Notes: generated by a model from the letters alone, not told the origin. Counted from the stretch's first letter, positions 1 through 11,079 are shown. The stretch is 64,000 nucleotides of DNA from Hymenolepis diminuta (GCA_900708905.1 CAADRB010000059.1:1408665-1472664); one strand, 5' to 3'. Made by a program: numbers and translations.

Positions 1-952
1 CATTAAGCAGATAGCTTAATTTTGAACTAAAAAGTTAAAAGGCCATCTGTCAGCCCCGTTCCGTAACTGCGATTATGGACTTCTAGAATGTCCGTGACCA
101 AAGAAATCTATTGGCATATCTCGAGGGAAGGCGATGTAATATTCTATCTGATACGAAGCACTTTTCAGGTCCTTTTCAATCCAGCATCCTTTCATACCAT
201 CATGTAACAACAAAAACCAGAAGAAAACACATAAATTTAGGGACAAATCATCACCAAATATCAACGAACGGTGTTAGTAGGACGCTATTTAGTGATTGAA
301 ATGACTGAAACTTCGATTTGGAAACATTTTTGAACCTCTTCAGTAACTATTACCTAATCATACTTAATGAATTTAATTCTGCTTATGATTGTTTGAGAAG
401 AACTACATTTTGAAACTGCTTTACTGTTTGGGTATCGGTCAAGATCAGCAATAATATGGATTGGCTAAATTTTTTTATTGGTTAGCAGTACTATATATTT
501 ATATTTTGCAGTCTTATTTTTTCAAAACACCATTTCATCTGCTTGATACTTTCCACAACTTTAAAAGGGCTAATAATTATCCAACTAAGGATAATATTTG
601 AGATAAAATAGTTACTTCTTAATTGGCAGTTATTAGCGAAATATCGTGTACCTTAGTTACTATGCTTTAATTATACGGTTCGATTAATAAAAGGTCAACT
701 AGAGCACCTCTCGATAATAATACCTCAGAAGGGTAAAGTGCTGACATCTATTTATTAGATTCGGTTTTAGCCCTGAAAATAAATTGGCATGGCCATTTTG
801 GGAGCAAATACAATTTATAACAGTTGCGAAAACTCACTAGTTACCATCTCGGATGATTTACAATGCCGAAAAGAGTAAAGCACTGCGTTTCTCAATAAGA
901 AGTGCTCTACTTGACACTTAACAAATGCATGGGAGCTTAATTGCAGAAATAA

Positions 953-1367
953 ATGTTCTTTCTGCCAAAATTGAGGCTGAAATCTCTCGTCATGTTTCCA
1001 ACATTATCCACTACCACTGTTTCTCTAAATTCATCTAAAAATTCTACTCCATCACCCATTGTACCAGTCTCTCCTACGGTGCTTCCTAAGACAACTCCTG
1101 TTGAGGCGGCCAGTGATGAAACGAAGTTGCACACATTAATTAAAGACCAAGGGGAAATTTTCCCCAGTGATCAGTGTTATGAGGCCATCTGTAATTACAC
1201 TGCAATCACTTTATTAAATAGCCTATGTCCATTGGAAGCTCCTTTGAGACAAACCGGTAACCACAAGTAATGCTTTCTACTCAGCAGTCTCGACAACCAA
1301 GGTTCTATCGAGCTTGGCAGTGTCAAATATTCCAAAGCAGAAGGTCCTTGAAGACGAATTTGAATAA
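953..1367 (+). CDS. Ser/Thr-rich small protein, left-arm copy (candidate)
   Basis: I do not recognise this protein. It is a two-exon model: exon 953-1256 ends at donor G|GTAACC, a 28-base intron runs 1257-1284 to acceptor CTACTCAG, and exon 1285-1367 ends in TAA. Splicing keeps the frame and gives 128 residues. Residues 18-50 are rich in Ser, Thr and Pro. A more ordinary segment containing Cys, Tyr and Leu follows (about 60-100), then an acidic end, EDEFE. The codon just before ATG 953 is an in-frame TAA, so this ATG is either the true start or lies just inside an exon. An AATAAA hexamer overlaps the stop (1364-1369). A 28-base intron is extremely short even for flatworms, so the model is tentative. 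An identical copy lies inverted in the right arm. Confidence 0.35.
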
Positions 1368-3281
1368 ATCAACAGCTTGTTTAAAGCACACTTGTTCTTA
1401 AAACCAAAATGCCAATTACTTTCTCCCACTTCCTTTGTATCACATTTCCCAATCCCTACACATTTGTGTTGATTAAATTTAATTTACGTTTACTAGGCAA
1501 AAGGGAGAACCCATTGATTTCGATATTCAAGTGAATGAACTTAGATTGAAATATCAAATCGGAAATTTATCAGTGCTTAGTTTATTCTATTTTGTATAGA
1601 CTAGTCCTATCGTCCGCAACAAATGAATTAGGGCGAGCGGATTTATGCTAATCATAAATCTGGCTACCTTCTATAAAAAGTAGCATTAAGTATTATAATA
1701 CGTTTCATAAAAGTTGCATTGCAAGACTTTCTTGTATCAATCAAATTAGAGCTGGCCTGTGATGTTAGCGATTAATAACTCGCCAACAAGCGCACACTTT
1801 TGTTCTTTAAAACTGATATCGGCCGCAAATTTTCTCCAATTTTCCTCAAGAACGAAACGATTTTTTATATCTTAAGGTAAAAGGGAAGCAAATAAAGGAA
1901 ATAATACGTTCGCTTCGACTAAGTTACAAAGCAGGGTCTCAAAATATAAAAATAGTAATAATTCTCTCTTTCATCGAGGATCAATATTGCCCGATGAAGT
2001 AACTTTGGCAACTGGTTTCAATCAAATTGAAGTGGTGCACGGCGTTACGTCCTGTCTGGTCGTTTCACAAAAATGTTTGTGAACGCATTTTGCATGATTG
2101 TAATGATCCTTACTGCACCCCAGGGGAGATACTAGAAGACTAACACAGATGTCACATAACACGACTTGATCTACCGAAACATCAAGCAGGGACTTATCCT
2201 CGACAAATTCGAACCAAATTATGACTGATATTTAATAATGTAGGGCAAAAGGGCAAATCGGGTCAAACAAGCAGATGAACATTGTGATAATACTTATAAT
2301 CGAGGCTGCAATTGTAGGTCACAAATGTGGCAAAATTGTTGCAACTATTGCCTAAGGAACGGGGATTGCATGTTTGATAGGTCAACAAGTGAACATAACA
2401 TCCCACATTAAGTTTAAATTCGTACCTGTCAACTATTGTTAATCAGCGTCACCATAGTGTCCATTGTAAATCTCGAAATTAATGCATGACAAGATTTTCT
2501 TCCTCCCTATTAAATAAACCTAGCATATGTAACAATCAAATAACAAGACTATGACCAACGTAAATCGGTTGCTGTACATTGTGCTATATCTATTATGGAT
2601 TTCATTGCCCAATCCACTATCTGGGATTTTCTAATTCGGGTTACTTATAACTGCAGATAATGTAGAACAAACGAGTAAAAGTGGATGGAAGGGAGAAATA
2701 AAAAATTTGATAAATATCGAAATATAATGTTTAAATTACAGGTAAGTATTTCAGCAAAACAAGTGTAGATGTATCTTAACAGGTTCGAATCGAACGAGCA
2801 ACTTGTCCAAAGTGGTACACTTTGCCCTCATTTAGAAATACTAAAATACTAGTCATATACAACGGTGATATTTTAACCTTAATACGCCTCGATTGACCAG
2901 AATCATTAAAATTTTGAAAAAATAAAACAAATATCCAATTGATTTGGTCAATCTGATTGAATCAGTCACCTGCACTCACTCATTGTGATATTATCAAAAT
3001 AATAATTCGTAAAATAATATAAGGAAACGCGCCATATCAAGTAGAATATTGAATCAATAGTCCATTCAGAAAATGCGATTTTTGATATATGGCTTTGCTA
3101 TTTCCACCTTCCACCTTTAGTTTTTCGGTGATTCAAATGAAATAATTTGGTCCGACCAACTTGGTCGAATCGGTTGGTTAATAAACTCTAAATTTGGCAA
3201 CAATAAAGCCCGGAGACCAAGCGAACGATTCATGGAATTTAATCCCCCAAGCTTTCAATAACTGGTAAAAAAATTTAAATT
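1368..3281. other. Arm sequence without recognisable gene (mirror at 4669-6582)
   Basis: This is AT-rich sequence with many stops in all frames and no recognisable domain, transposase or RNA gene. A tRNA B-box-like string (GGTTCGAATC, near 2783) has no matching A box or cloverleaf and is not called. The outermost 950 bases of the arm (mirror at 7000-7949) also lack a clear gene. A minus-strand reading at 73-264 (plus strand at 7686-7877 in the right arm) gives about 38 protein-like residues ending in a stop, which could be a terminal exon but has no independent support. Confidence 0.5.
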
Positions 3282-3551
3282 TATATTAAATTTAAAGACG
3301 TACTAACTAAGGGGATAAGCGTTGACCCAAAAGCTAGCCAATAACAAAATGAATTAATGGACCAATTAGATTTATTAATTTGAACTGCAAGATCATTGGC
3401 CCGCAACTTCAAGCGCACGATTCGAACTGAGAGACAGCTAACTAAATGCCTCTGTGGGATTGGCTAAATCCTTAATGGAGGATTACGATAGGTTTAAATT
3501 AGCGCCACAAGCACTAGTAAGATCATTCCACTCGAATTAGGATTAGAATTC

Positions 3552-3648
3552 GTAAGTGCTCATTCATCTTATAATGTGTGAACGTTTTAAACATCTACTG
3601 TGATCGTCAATGCAATTGTTACTTTTTCATTCTCCTGATTCTTCATAG
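3552..3648 (+). other. Possible 5'-UTR intron of the spacer zinc-finger gene
   Basis: A consensus donor (C|GTAAGTG) at 3552 and a pyrimidine-rich acceptor (TTCTCCTGATTCTTCATAG) ending at 3648 would define a 97-base intron. It ends three bases before ATG 3652. The flanking upstream sequence has no in-frame ATG, so the upstream exon would be untranslated and would lie largely in the unique spacer. Confidence 0.4.
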
Positions 3649-3651
3649 ACT

Positions 3652-4503
3652 ATGTATACTAATGACCGCATCGATCAGCACGGTGCCAGTGCTGATCCGA
3701 TTCTCTCAAATACTACATTACGATCTCCTTTCGATTTAATGCCAATGAACTCTAACTCGATGCCTAACTTGACTGATGAAGCAACGGTGGAAGTCTCCCG
3801 TCAAATGCTTCTCAGTCATCAACAACAACTGCAAAATCGCCTTTCTCAATTGCAAATGGAGTTTTTGTCAATTTTGTTGCATTTAGATATGATCAACAAT
3901 TTACTGCACCCAGAACAACACCACCAAGTACAGGAACTAGTGCAACCTGAACCTCATGGATCGGGCAGTTTAGATGAAAGCAATAGCTTATCAACTGAGA
4001 GAAGAAGAAGAGCAAGACAAGCTCGAAGACAACAAGTCGTCGCTGAATCTCGAACATATGATTGCAATCAATGCGGAGGTGCCAGATTCTGTTCTCGTGG
4101 CCATTTGGATAGGCATACACTAGAAGAGCACACGGGGTACCGTTGTAAATTATGTAATGCTAATTTAACTCGACATTCTCATCTACTGCGTCATTCAGTG
4201 ATACATCTTGAAACGAAGCCGTTCATGTGTCTTATCTGCGAAGAGGACTTCAATCGGAAGGAACATTGCAAAACACATATTATAAAGAAGCATCCAGGTG
4301 CAAGTTCAAAGGAAAACATTAAAACGAGATACAGCCCCTCAAAAAGTCTCCATCTTTTGAGAACCCACCAAGCTGTCAATGGGACTTCTACTTCTAATCT
4401 GACGAATGGCAATTCTTTGGGCAATCCAGCATCGTCTCATGAAGGCAATTCATATATGGACGTGGAGGAGATGACTAGAGTCAATCGTATTTCAAACAAT
4501 TAA
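3652..4503 (+). CDS. Three-finger C2H2 zinc-finger protein in the palindrome centre
   Basis: This is an intronless coding exon of 283 codons. Three C2H2 zinc fingers lie at residues 138-160, 165-185 and 193-214. The first has a 13-residue Cys-His spacing and the other two have 12. They are probably DNA-binding, so the protein is likely a nuclear transcription factor. Residues 48-88 are rich in Gln and Leu with a heptad-like pattern and may form a coiled coil. A strongly basic patch (RRRRARQARR, 117-126) before the fingers could serve as a nuclear localisation signal. The 69-residue tail is polar. The start is ATG 3652. The codons just upstream are TAG ACT, and an acceptor ends at 3648, so the exon may open at 3649. 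A polyadenylation signal follows 50 bases after the stop. The whole coding part sits in the unique spacer, so the gene is single copy between two identical arms. I cannot assign an orthologue. Confidence 0.8.
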   Translation: MYTNDRIDQHGASADPILSNTTLRSPFDLMPMNSNSMPNLTDEATVEVSRQMLLSHQQQLQNRLSQLQMEFLSILLHLDMINNLLHPEQHHQVQELVQPEPHGSGSLDESNSLSTERRRRARQARRQQVVAESRTYDCNQCGGARFCSRGHLDRHTLEEHTGYRCKLCNANLTRHSHLLRHSVIHLETKPFMCLICEEDFNRKEHCKTHIIKKHPGASSKENIKTRYSPSKSLHLLRTHQAVNGTSTSNLTNGNSLGNPASSHEGNSYMDVEEMTRVNRISNN

Positions 4504-4553
4504 TTTTCTTTTAGGGCTTTTGTTAATTAGATCGCCTTTTTAACACGTATGTT

Positions 4554-4559
4554 AATAAA
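4554..4559 (+). promoter_or_regulatory. Polyadenylation signal AATAAA
   Basis: A canonical AATAAA lies about 50 bases after the stop of the zinc-finger gene and before the right arm begins at 4669. The transcript can therefore end within the spacer. Confidence 0.55.
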
Positions 4560-4668
4560 AAAACGTGACGATACTTTAGAACATTGTATTGGATTTTTTT
4601 GGTCAGGATGTCAAGAGCCTAGCTCCACTGAAATTGCGTCATTTTTAAGTCACTTCCGTTTTCATAAG

Positions 4669-7600
4669 AATTTAAATTTTTTTACCAGTTATTGAAAGCT
4701 TGGGGGATTAAATTCCATGAATCGTTCGCTTGGTCTCCGGGCTTTATTGTTGCCAAATTTAGAGTTTATTAACCAACCGATTCGACCAAGTTGGTCGGAC
4801 CAAATTATTTCATTTGAATCACCGAAAAACTAAAGGTGGAAGGTGGAAATAGCAAAGCCATATATCAAAAATCGCATTTTCTGAATGGACTATTGATTCA
4901 ATATTCTACTTGATATGGCGCGTTTCCTTATATTATTTTACGAATTATTATTTTGATAATATCACAATGAGTGAGTGCAGGTGACTGATTCAATCAGATT
5001 GACCAAATCAATTGGATATTTGTTTTATTTTTTCAAAATTTTAATGATTCTGGTCAATCGAGGCGTATTAAGGTTAAAATATCACCGTTGTATATGACTA
5101 GTATTTTAGTATTTCTAAATGAGGGCAAAGTGTACCACTTTGGACAAGTTGCTCGTTCGATTCGAACCTGTTAAGATACATCTACACTTGTTTTGCTGAA
5201 ATACTTACCTGTAATTTAAACATTATATTTCGATATTTATCAAATTTTTTATTTCTCCCTTCCATCCACTTTTACTCGTTTGTTCTACATTATCTGCAGT
5301 TATAAGTAACCCGAATTAGAAAATCCCAGATAGTGGATTGGGCAATGAAATCCATAATAGATATAGCACAATGTACAGCAACCGATTTACGTTGGTCATA
5401 GTCTTGTTATTTGATTGTTACATATGCTAGGTTTATTTAATAGGGAGGAAGAAAATCTTGTCATGCATTAATTTCGAGATTTACAATGGACACTATGGTG
5501 ACGCTGATTAACAATAGTTGACAGGTACGAATTTAAACTTAATGTGGGATGTTATGTTCACTTGTTGACCTATCAAACATGCAATCCCCGTTCCTTAGGC
5601 AATAGTTGCAACAATTTTGCCACATTTGTGACCTACAATTGCAGCCTCGATTATAAGTATTATCACAATGTTCATCTGCTTGTTTGACCCGATTTGCCCT
5701 TTTGCCCTACATTATTAAATATCAGTCATAATTTGGTTCGAATTTGTCGAGGATAAGTCCCTGCTTGATGTTTCGGTAGATCAAGTCGTGTTATGTGACA
5801 TCTGTGTTAGTCTTCTAGTATCTCCCCTGGGGTGCAGTAAGGATCATTACAATCATGCAAAATGCGTTCACAAACATTTTTGTGAAACGACCAGACAGGA
5901 CGTAACGCCGTGCACCACTTCAATTTGATTGAAACCAGTTGCCAAAGTTACTTCATCGGGCAATATTGATCCTCGATGAAAGAGAGAATTATTACTATTT
6001 TTATATTTTGAGACCCTGCTTTGTAACTTAGTCGAAGCGAACGTATTATTTCCTTTATTTGCTTCCCTTTTACCTTAAGATATAAAAAATCGTTTCGTTC
6101 TTGAGGAAAATTGGAGAAAATTTGCGGCCGATATCAGTTTTAAAGAACAAAAGTGTGCGCTTGTTGGCGAGTTATTAATCGCTAACATCACAGGCCAGCT
6201 CTAATTTGATTGATACAAGAAAGTCTTGCAATGCAACTTTTATGAAACGTATTATAATACTTAATGCTACTTTTTATAGAAGGTAGCCAGATTTATGATT
6301 AGCATAAATCCGCTCGCCCTAATTCATTTGTTGCGGACGATAGGACTAGTCTATACAAAATAGAATAAACTAAGCACTGATAAATTTCCGATTTGATATT
6401 TCAATCTAAGTTCATTCACTTGAATATCGAAATCAATGGGTTCTCCCTTTTGCCTAGTAAACGTAAATTAAATTTAATCAACACAAATGTGTAGGGATTG
6501 GGAAATGTGATACAAAGGAAGTGGGAGAAAGTAATTGGCATTTTGGTTTTAAGAACAAGTGTGCTTTAAACAAGCTGTTGATTTATTCAAATTCGTCTTC
6601 AAGGACCTTCTGCTTTGGAATATTTGACACTGCCAAGCTCGATAGAACCTTGGTTGTCGAGACTGCTGAGTAGAAAGCATTACTTGTGGTTACCGGTTTG
6701 TCTCAAAGGAGCTTCCAATGGACATAGGCTATTTAATAAAGTGATTGCAGTGTAATTACAGATGGCCTCATAACACTGATCACTGGGGAAAATTTCCCCT
6801 TGGTCTTTAATTAATGTGTGCAACTTCGTTTCATCACTGGCCGCCTCAACAGGAGTTGTCTTAGGAAGCACCGTAGGAGAGACTGGTACAATGGGTGATG
6901 GAGTAGAATTTTTAGATGAATTTAGAGAAACAGTGGTAGTGGATAATGTTGGAAACATGACGAGAGATTTCAGCCTCAATTTTGGCAGAAAGAACATTTA
7001 TTTCTGCAATTAAGCTCCCATGCATTTGTTAAGTGTCAAGTAGAGCACTTCTTATTGAGAAACGCAGTGCTTTACTCTTTTCGGCATTGTAAATCATCCG
7101 AGATGGTAACTAGTGAGTTTTCGCAACTGTTATAAATTGTATTTGCTCCCAAAATGGCCATGCCAATTTATTTTCAGGGCTAAAACCGAATCTAATAAAT
7201 AGATGTCAGCACTTTACCCTTCTGAGGTATTATTATCGAGAGGTGCTCTAGTTGACCTTTTATTAATCGAACCGTATAATTAAAGCATAGTAACTAAGGT
7301 ACACGATATTTCGCTAATAACTGCCAATTAAGAAGTAACTATTTTATCTCAAATATTATCCTTAGTTGGATAATTATTAGCCCTTTTAAAGTTGTGGAAA
7401 GTATCAAGCAGATGAAATGGTGTTTTGAAAAAATAAGACTGCAAAATATAAATATATAGTACTGCTAACCAATAAAAAAATTTAGCCAATCCATATTATT
7501 GCTGATCTTGACCGATACCCAAACAGTAAAGCAGTTTCAAAATGTAGTTCTTCTCAAACAATCATAAGCAGAATTAAATTCATTAAGTATGATTAGGTAA

Positions 7601-7949
7601 TAGTTACTGAAGAGGTTCAAAAATGTTTCCAAATCGAAGTTTCAGTCATTTCAATCACTAAATAGCGTCCTACTAACACCGTTCGTTGATATTTGGTGAT
7701 GATTTGTCCCTAAATTTATGTGTTTTCTTCTGGTTTTTGTTGTTACATGATGGTATGAAAGGATGCTGGATTGAAAAGGACCTGAAAAGTGCTTCGTATC
7801 AGATAGAATATTACATCGCCTTCCCTCGAGATATGCCAATAGATTTCTTTGGTCACGGACATTCTAGAAGTCCATAATCGCAGTTACGGAACGGGGCTGA
7901 CAGATGGCCTTTTAACTTTTTAGTTCAAAATTAAGCTATCTGCTTAATG
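4669..7949. repeat. Right arm of a 7.9-kb inverted repeat
   Basis: This is the reverse complement of 1-3281. The last paired base is G7949, opposite C1. The sequence from 7950 onward cannot be tested because its partner would lie before the window. Together with the left arm it encloses a unique spacer at 3282-4668. Every gene-like feature in the left arm therefore exists a second time here on the opposite strand. Confidence 0.97.
6583..6997 (-). CDS. Ser/Thr-rich small protein, right-arm copy (candidate)
   Basis: This is the mirror copy of the 953-1367 model, with exons 6997-6694 and 6665-6583 on the minus strand. It is base-for-base identical, including the 28-base intron and the AATAAA overlapping the stop. 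The two copies are convergent, with the zinc-finger gene of the spacer between their 3' ends. If the palindrome is real, the genome has two identical alleles of this gene in cis. If it is an artefact, only one exists. Confidence 0.33.
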
Positions 7950-7968
7950 TTCAAGACCCCTAAGATAC

Positions 7969-8184
7969 CTTTGAAATATTTCCATTACTAGCTAACATTC
8001 CTGTGGCAATGTTTTCACACGAAAACAAGATTCTAGACAATGTTAGAGTAAAGGTTCGTTCAAGTAAGCGTTCTCTCAAACAATCGATAGTGCTTGCAAA
8101 TTTTATATTTGACATTGGAAGACAGAAGATTTCTCCATTTATCGAATAATACTTAGAAGGTGAGAACTGGAGAGCACTCAACAT
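7969..8184 (-). CDS. Candidate exon abutting the right arm
   Basis: A minus-strand open stretch of 72 codons follows a plausible acceptor (CTCATGTCAG) directly before an ATG at 8184. It ends at donor AAAG|GTATCT at 7968. The reading is not obviously low complexity and contains several Cys, Arg and Ile residues, but I recognise no family. Its 3' donor is only 19 bases outside the palindrome arm, so any downstream exon on the minus strand would lie inside the right arm (the mirror of left-arm plus strand). It could equally be a chance open frame. Confidence 0.3.
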
Positions 8185-9928
8185 CTGACATGAGTTGATG
8201 GAAGACAGTCTGTCTGCCTATTATGAAAGCTCACATTCTTCCACCACACTTGTTGACCAAAATGAATAAGGGCAGTTAGTCAGCAGCAGAATTGTGTGTG
8301 CCAATAAGTACTAACCTTATGACCAATGATTTGATCACTCTAACCACCAACACGAGCACTCACTTTCTATCATTGCTCAATACAAAAATCATCTTCACAT
8401 TCGACTTAGGGAGACAATTAATTATTTTAATGTATAGGCAATTTCAATTGACAAGATTGATAATCTATTCCGTGGCAGAATTTGGCCAGTTTATGTAAAT
8501 AAAATAAACATTACGTTAACGTTTCTTATAAAAATGTATAAAGTATGCACATTGGCTGGGAAATAAAGAGGCGAATTTCATGAAAACGGTTTTTATGTAG
8601 TTTTGATCATATAACAGCACGTAAGCATGAATTTGATATTTCAAGTCATCGTTAACAATGGTGGGATTGGATGGAAAAAGGGAATAAAAACAATATTTCA
8701 ACAAAGTTTCTATTCATCTAAATTTCGTGCCCATTATGTAGGCCATTTTTTACTTAAAAGTGTAATTACTCATGTTCCAAAGTAAACCATTTAGGACTTT
8801 TCGTTTCGGCTCTTAAATTTTGTGCTCTTCCATGCCTTCGATGATCAACAACTAGTAGATGCCAGCTAAAATAATATATTTTTGTTGCATTCATTAATCC
8901 AGTTTATCTGTTTATTTGCTATTTTGTATTCGCAGATCTATCCAAGATTTCAAACATTTTAGTTAAGATGTGATTAAAATGGTTGTTCAATCTGATATCC
9001 ACAACTATCCATCAAGATCAAAGCATCAACAATGGAGATCATTGAGAGGCTATTTCTCTATTAAGATCTTCCTGAAGTGGTATTCAGAATGTCCCACAGA
9101 GCGATATTTTGTAATGCGCCTCCTCATTGAATTGCCACTATTAATCATTTTTGGCTTTCTCTTCTATAATATTTGCCTTTATTGCATGTGTAACCGCATA
9201 CAAATTATTACAAACTGCAAAATTAATCAATGCACTCTGATTGAAGTAAAGACATAAAAAATTGAGATATGAGGTCTGACTCCTAACAAATCTGACACCA
9301 GTGGTCATGGACATTCGACGTATAATTACAAAGATGTAGATGAGTTCGAGTATGCATATAACACATATAAACAATGGTAGCAAAAATTTTCCCATGTCTG
9401 TCCGTTATAAAAATAGTTGAACTTCACTGAACTATCCATTATTTCAAAGTAGACATAAGGTTCAAGAAGTTATCAGACAATCTTGTTGCAACAAACCCAT
9501 TCGAAAAAGAATTATTAATGCTGCTTTAGAAGTCGATGACATCTAATGAATACATTATTGATCTAAACCAATTTCAAAGCGTCTATTGCATTTTTCCATA
9601 ATTTGCGTAAAGCAGTTCAGCAAAACTCTTGTCATCCAATCAGGAAGCAAAAGTGTATTCACTAGACAAACCTGATTTGATAAAACTTGCCGCTCAATGT
9701 ACGAACCAATCAGAGTCGGACATCTTTCTTCAGACTGATGAGTTATTTAATGCATCTTTAACTTTATAATATCTGTGGTTTAAAAAATGAAAACAAATAA
9801 TATTCTTAAAATGTTTAGCTTCGTATTTATTAAATCTTTTAATTTGGTTAAAGTTAATAACATATTCGTGTTAATGTAAAAAGGTAATTTAATTGGTTAT
9901 AAATATTATAAATGCAAACCTAGAAATA
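8185..9928. other. Intergenic, no convincing gene
   Basis: The stretch is AT-rich and broken in all frames except for short readings. One ATG frame on the minus strand (9395 down to 9141, 84 codons) has a hydrophobic N-terminus, but it lacks support and is not called. The segment around 9560-9690 belongs to a dispersed repeat, with its partner near 16970. Confidence 0.5.
9560..9690 (+). repeat. Dispersed repeat, copy 1 (partner near 16970-17095)
   Basis: A run reading roughly 'attgcatttttccataatttgcgtaaagcagttcagcaaaactct' (shown here broken: ATTGCATTTTTCC, then GCAGTTCAGCAAAACTCT) resembles TTGCATTCTTC and TCAGTTCAGCAGAACTCT near 16978-17022. The same following words occur in order with indels. 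The family is unknown and both copies are diverged. Confidence 0.4.
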
Positions 9929-10083
9929 TGTTCGACCTAGTTGAACGAAAATTGTGCCATGTACAAGGTTGTTCATTAGTTTGAATAAGCAATCTTATGA
10001 ATAGACGTTATGTCCGGCATGCAGCGGCAAGAAAAATATTTAATACTCTGTACATTTTCATTTTCTCCTTGACGCCCACTTCT
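9929..10083 (-). repeat. LTR of the Gypsy element (3' LTR by element orientation)
   Basis: Starting at TGTTCGACC, the run continues through AAAATTGTGCCATGTACAAG and CATTTTCATTTTCTCCTTGAC. These match AAAATTGTGCCATGTTCAAG and CTTTCATTTTTCCTTGAC in the copy starting at 12799. The outer end is estimated where the similarity stops. Confidence 0.65.
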
Positions 10084-10444
10084 TCTCTAAGCTGCTCCTT
10101 TCTCGCAGGACTTCAATGTCGAACTCATCTGCAATGCTCTGGGCTCTCGACGAATCCCTCTCGAGCAGCGTATCTGTTACTCTGGTGTTCTTTCTCGGGC
10201 CTTTTTCGATTTAATTGCTGGAAGTTTAAAAGTGTCCAATTGAAGGTAAAGTGTAGTTGATGCTGGCGTTAATTTAGTTACGCTGTGTTAGGCCTCAATT
10301 GATTTCCGTGTGAGATCCAAATAGAATTTTTACCTGGATTTAATAGACATCTTTTCCCCGTCGTTTGATTAAAGTTTCAGTTCTTCAGGAGTGACCAATA
10401 CGGAAATTGCGAGCAAATATGGATCACTGGAAGTGAATATATTC

Positions 10445-10845
10445 TCATTCTTTTGCTCTCAGCAGGTCTCTCTCGAACCTTTCGATAATTAACTCCGTCC
10501 GATGGCTTAATTGTGGGTGATATGAGGACGTACAGATGCGATAAATACTTTTTCTGCAGTATTCTTCAAACTGCCACGAACAGAATCGTATTCCATTGTC
10601 TTCCATTGACACCAGAGTTCCTCGGAAACCATGCATCGTGAAGATCCAGTCAAGAACGCTGATAATCGCTACAGTATTCATTGACAGCATTGATATTACT
10701 TCCAGCCACTGGGAATGTGAGTACACCAATACTAAGTAGACAATGCCATTGATAGAGTCAGCAAATTCATCATGCATTCTAATTCATGGTGTCTTCGTTG
10801 GCGACAAAGGCATCGGTTTCACATGAAGGACCTCAAGCAGCATTT
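10445..10845 (-). pseudogene. Gypsy integrase core, degenerate
   Basis: A minus-strand open frame of 110 codons reads as the catalytic core of a retroviral-type integrase. The start resembles the usual D-F-A-G-P-I-N-G block (here DEFADSINGIVYLV). A middle block around the second Asp reads LVSMEDNGIRF in place of the usual LVSDNGTQF, and a block ending in SSYHPQLSHRTE matches the conserved YHPQ..G..E region. Substitutions at conserved sites and a two-residue insertion show decay. Just upstream (10777-10845) more integrase linker can be read in another frame. Confidence 0.75.
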
Positions 10846-10923
10846 CGACATTTGAGCCAGTCTTTGACAAGTACCTCTGTTAGAAGAAATGATAATTATT
10901 CTCCCCCGCTCCCAATATTTCTT

Positions 10924-11050
10924 CTATGAATAANCTGTGTTAAGTTGCTATATTACCGAGTTTTCTAGATTGTTGACTCTGCGAGATTCCTACCCGAACT
11001 CCTAGTTGGTTACGTTATAGCAACCTCTATGTCGTTTTCCATTCCCGAAC
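10924..11050. repeat. Short hairpin-ended repeat nested in the Gypsy element
   Basis: This segment interrupts the integrase between its zinc-binding and catalytic regions and matches 54650-54770 in the same orientation. Shared words in order are GTGTTAAGTTGCTATAT, TTTCTAGATTG and CTCTGCGAGATT. Its ends carry GTTGCTATATTAC and the reverse complement of GTAACGTTATAGCAAC, which look like diverged terminal inverted repeats. A single undetermined base (N) lies at 10934. It is probably a small non-autonomous transposon or miniature element that inserted after the Gypsy copy. Confidence 0.5.
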
Positions 11051-11079
11051 TGTATGTGTGTGTCCTCAGGCTACTGTTC

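Larger units (their letters stand above)
1..3281. repeat. Left arm of a 7.9-kb inverted repeat
   Basis: This is the left arm of a giant palindrome. Position x pairs with position 7950-x on the other strand over the whole arm. The open frame at 953 has its mirror at 6997, the one at 73 at 7877, and the inner end 3281 at 4669. The sum never changes, so there is no indel in 3,281 bp, and no mismatch was seen in the stretches compared by eye. At the inner edge the arms agree through an A7 tract and TTTAAATT, then diverge at 3282/4668. The outer end is the first base of the window, so the arm may continue outside it. Identity this high means a very recent inverted duplication, gene conversion, or a hairpin/chimera artefact of sequencing or assembly. 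Confidence 0.97.

Noticed and set aside
2775..2810. tRNA B-box-like GGTTCGAATC in the palindrome arm
   Set aside because: No A box at the right distance and no foldable cloverleaf; the word is part of a short local palindrome.
9141..9395. 84-codon minus-strand ATG frame with hydrophobic N-terminus
   Set aside because: Hydrophobic runs are common in AT-rich random frames; there is no family motif, no splice context and an antisense frame of similar quality overlaps it.
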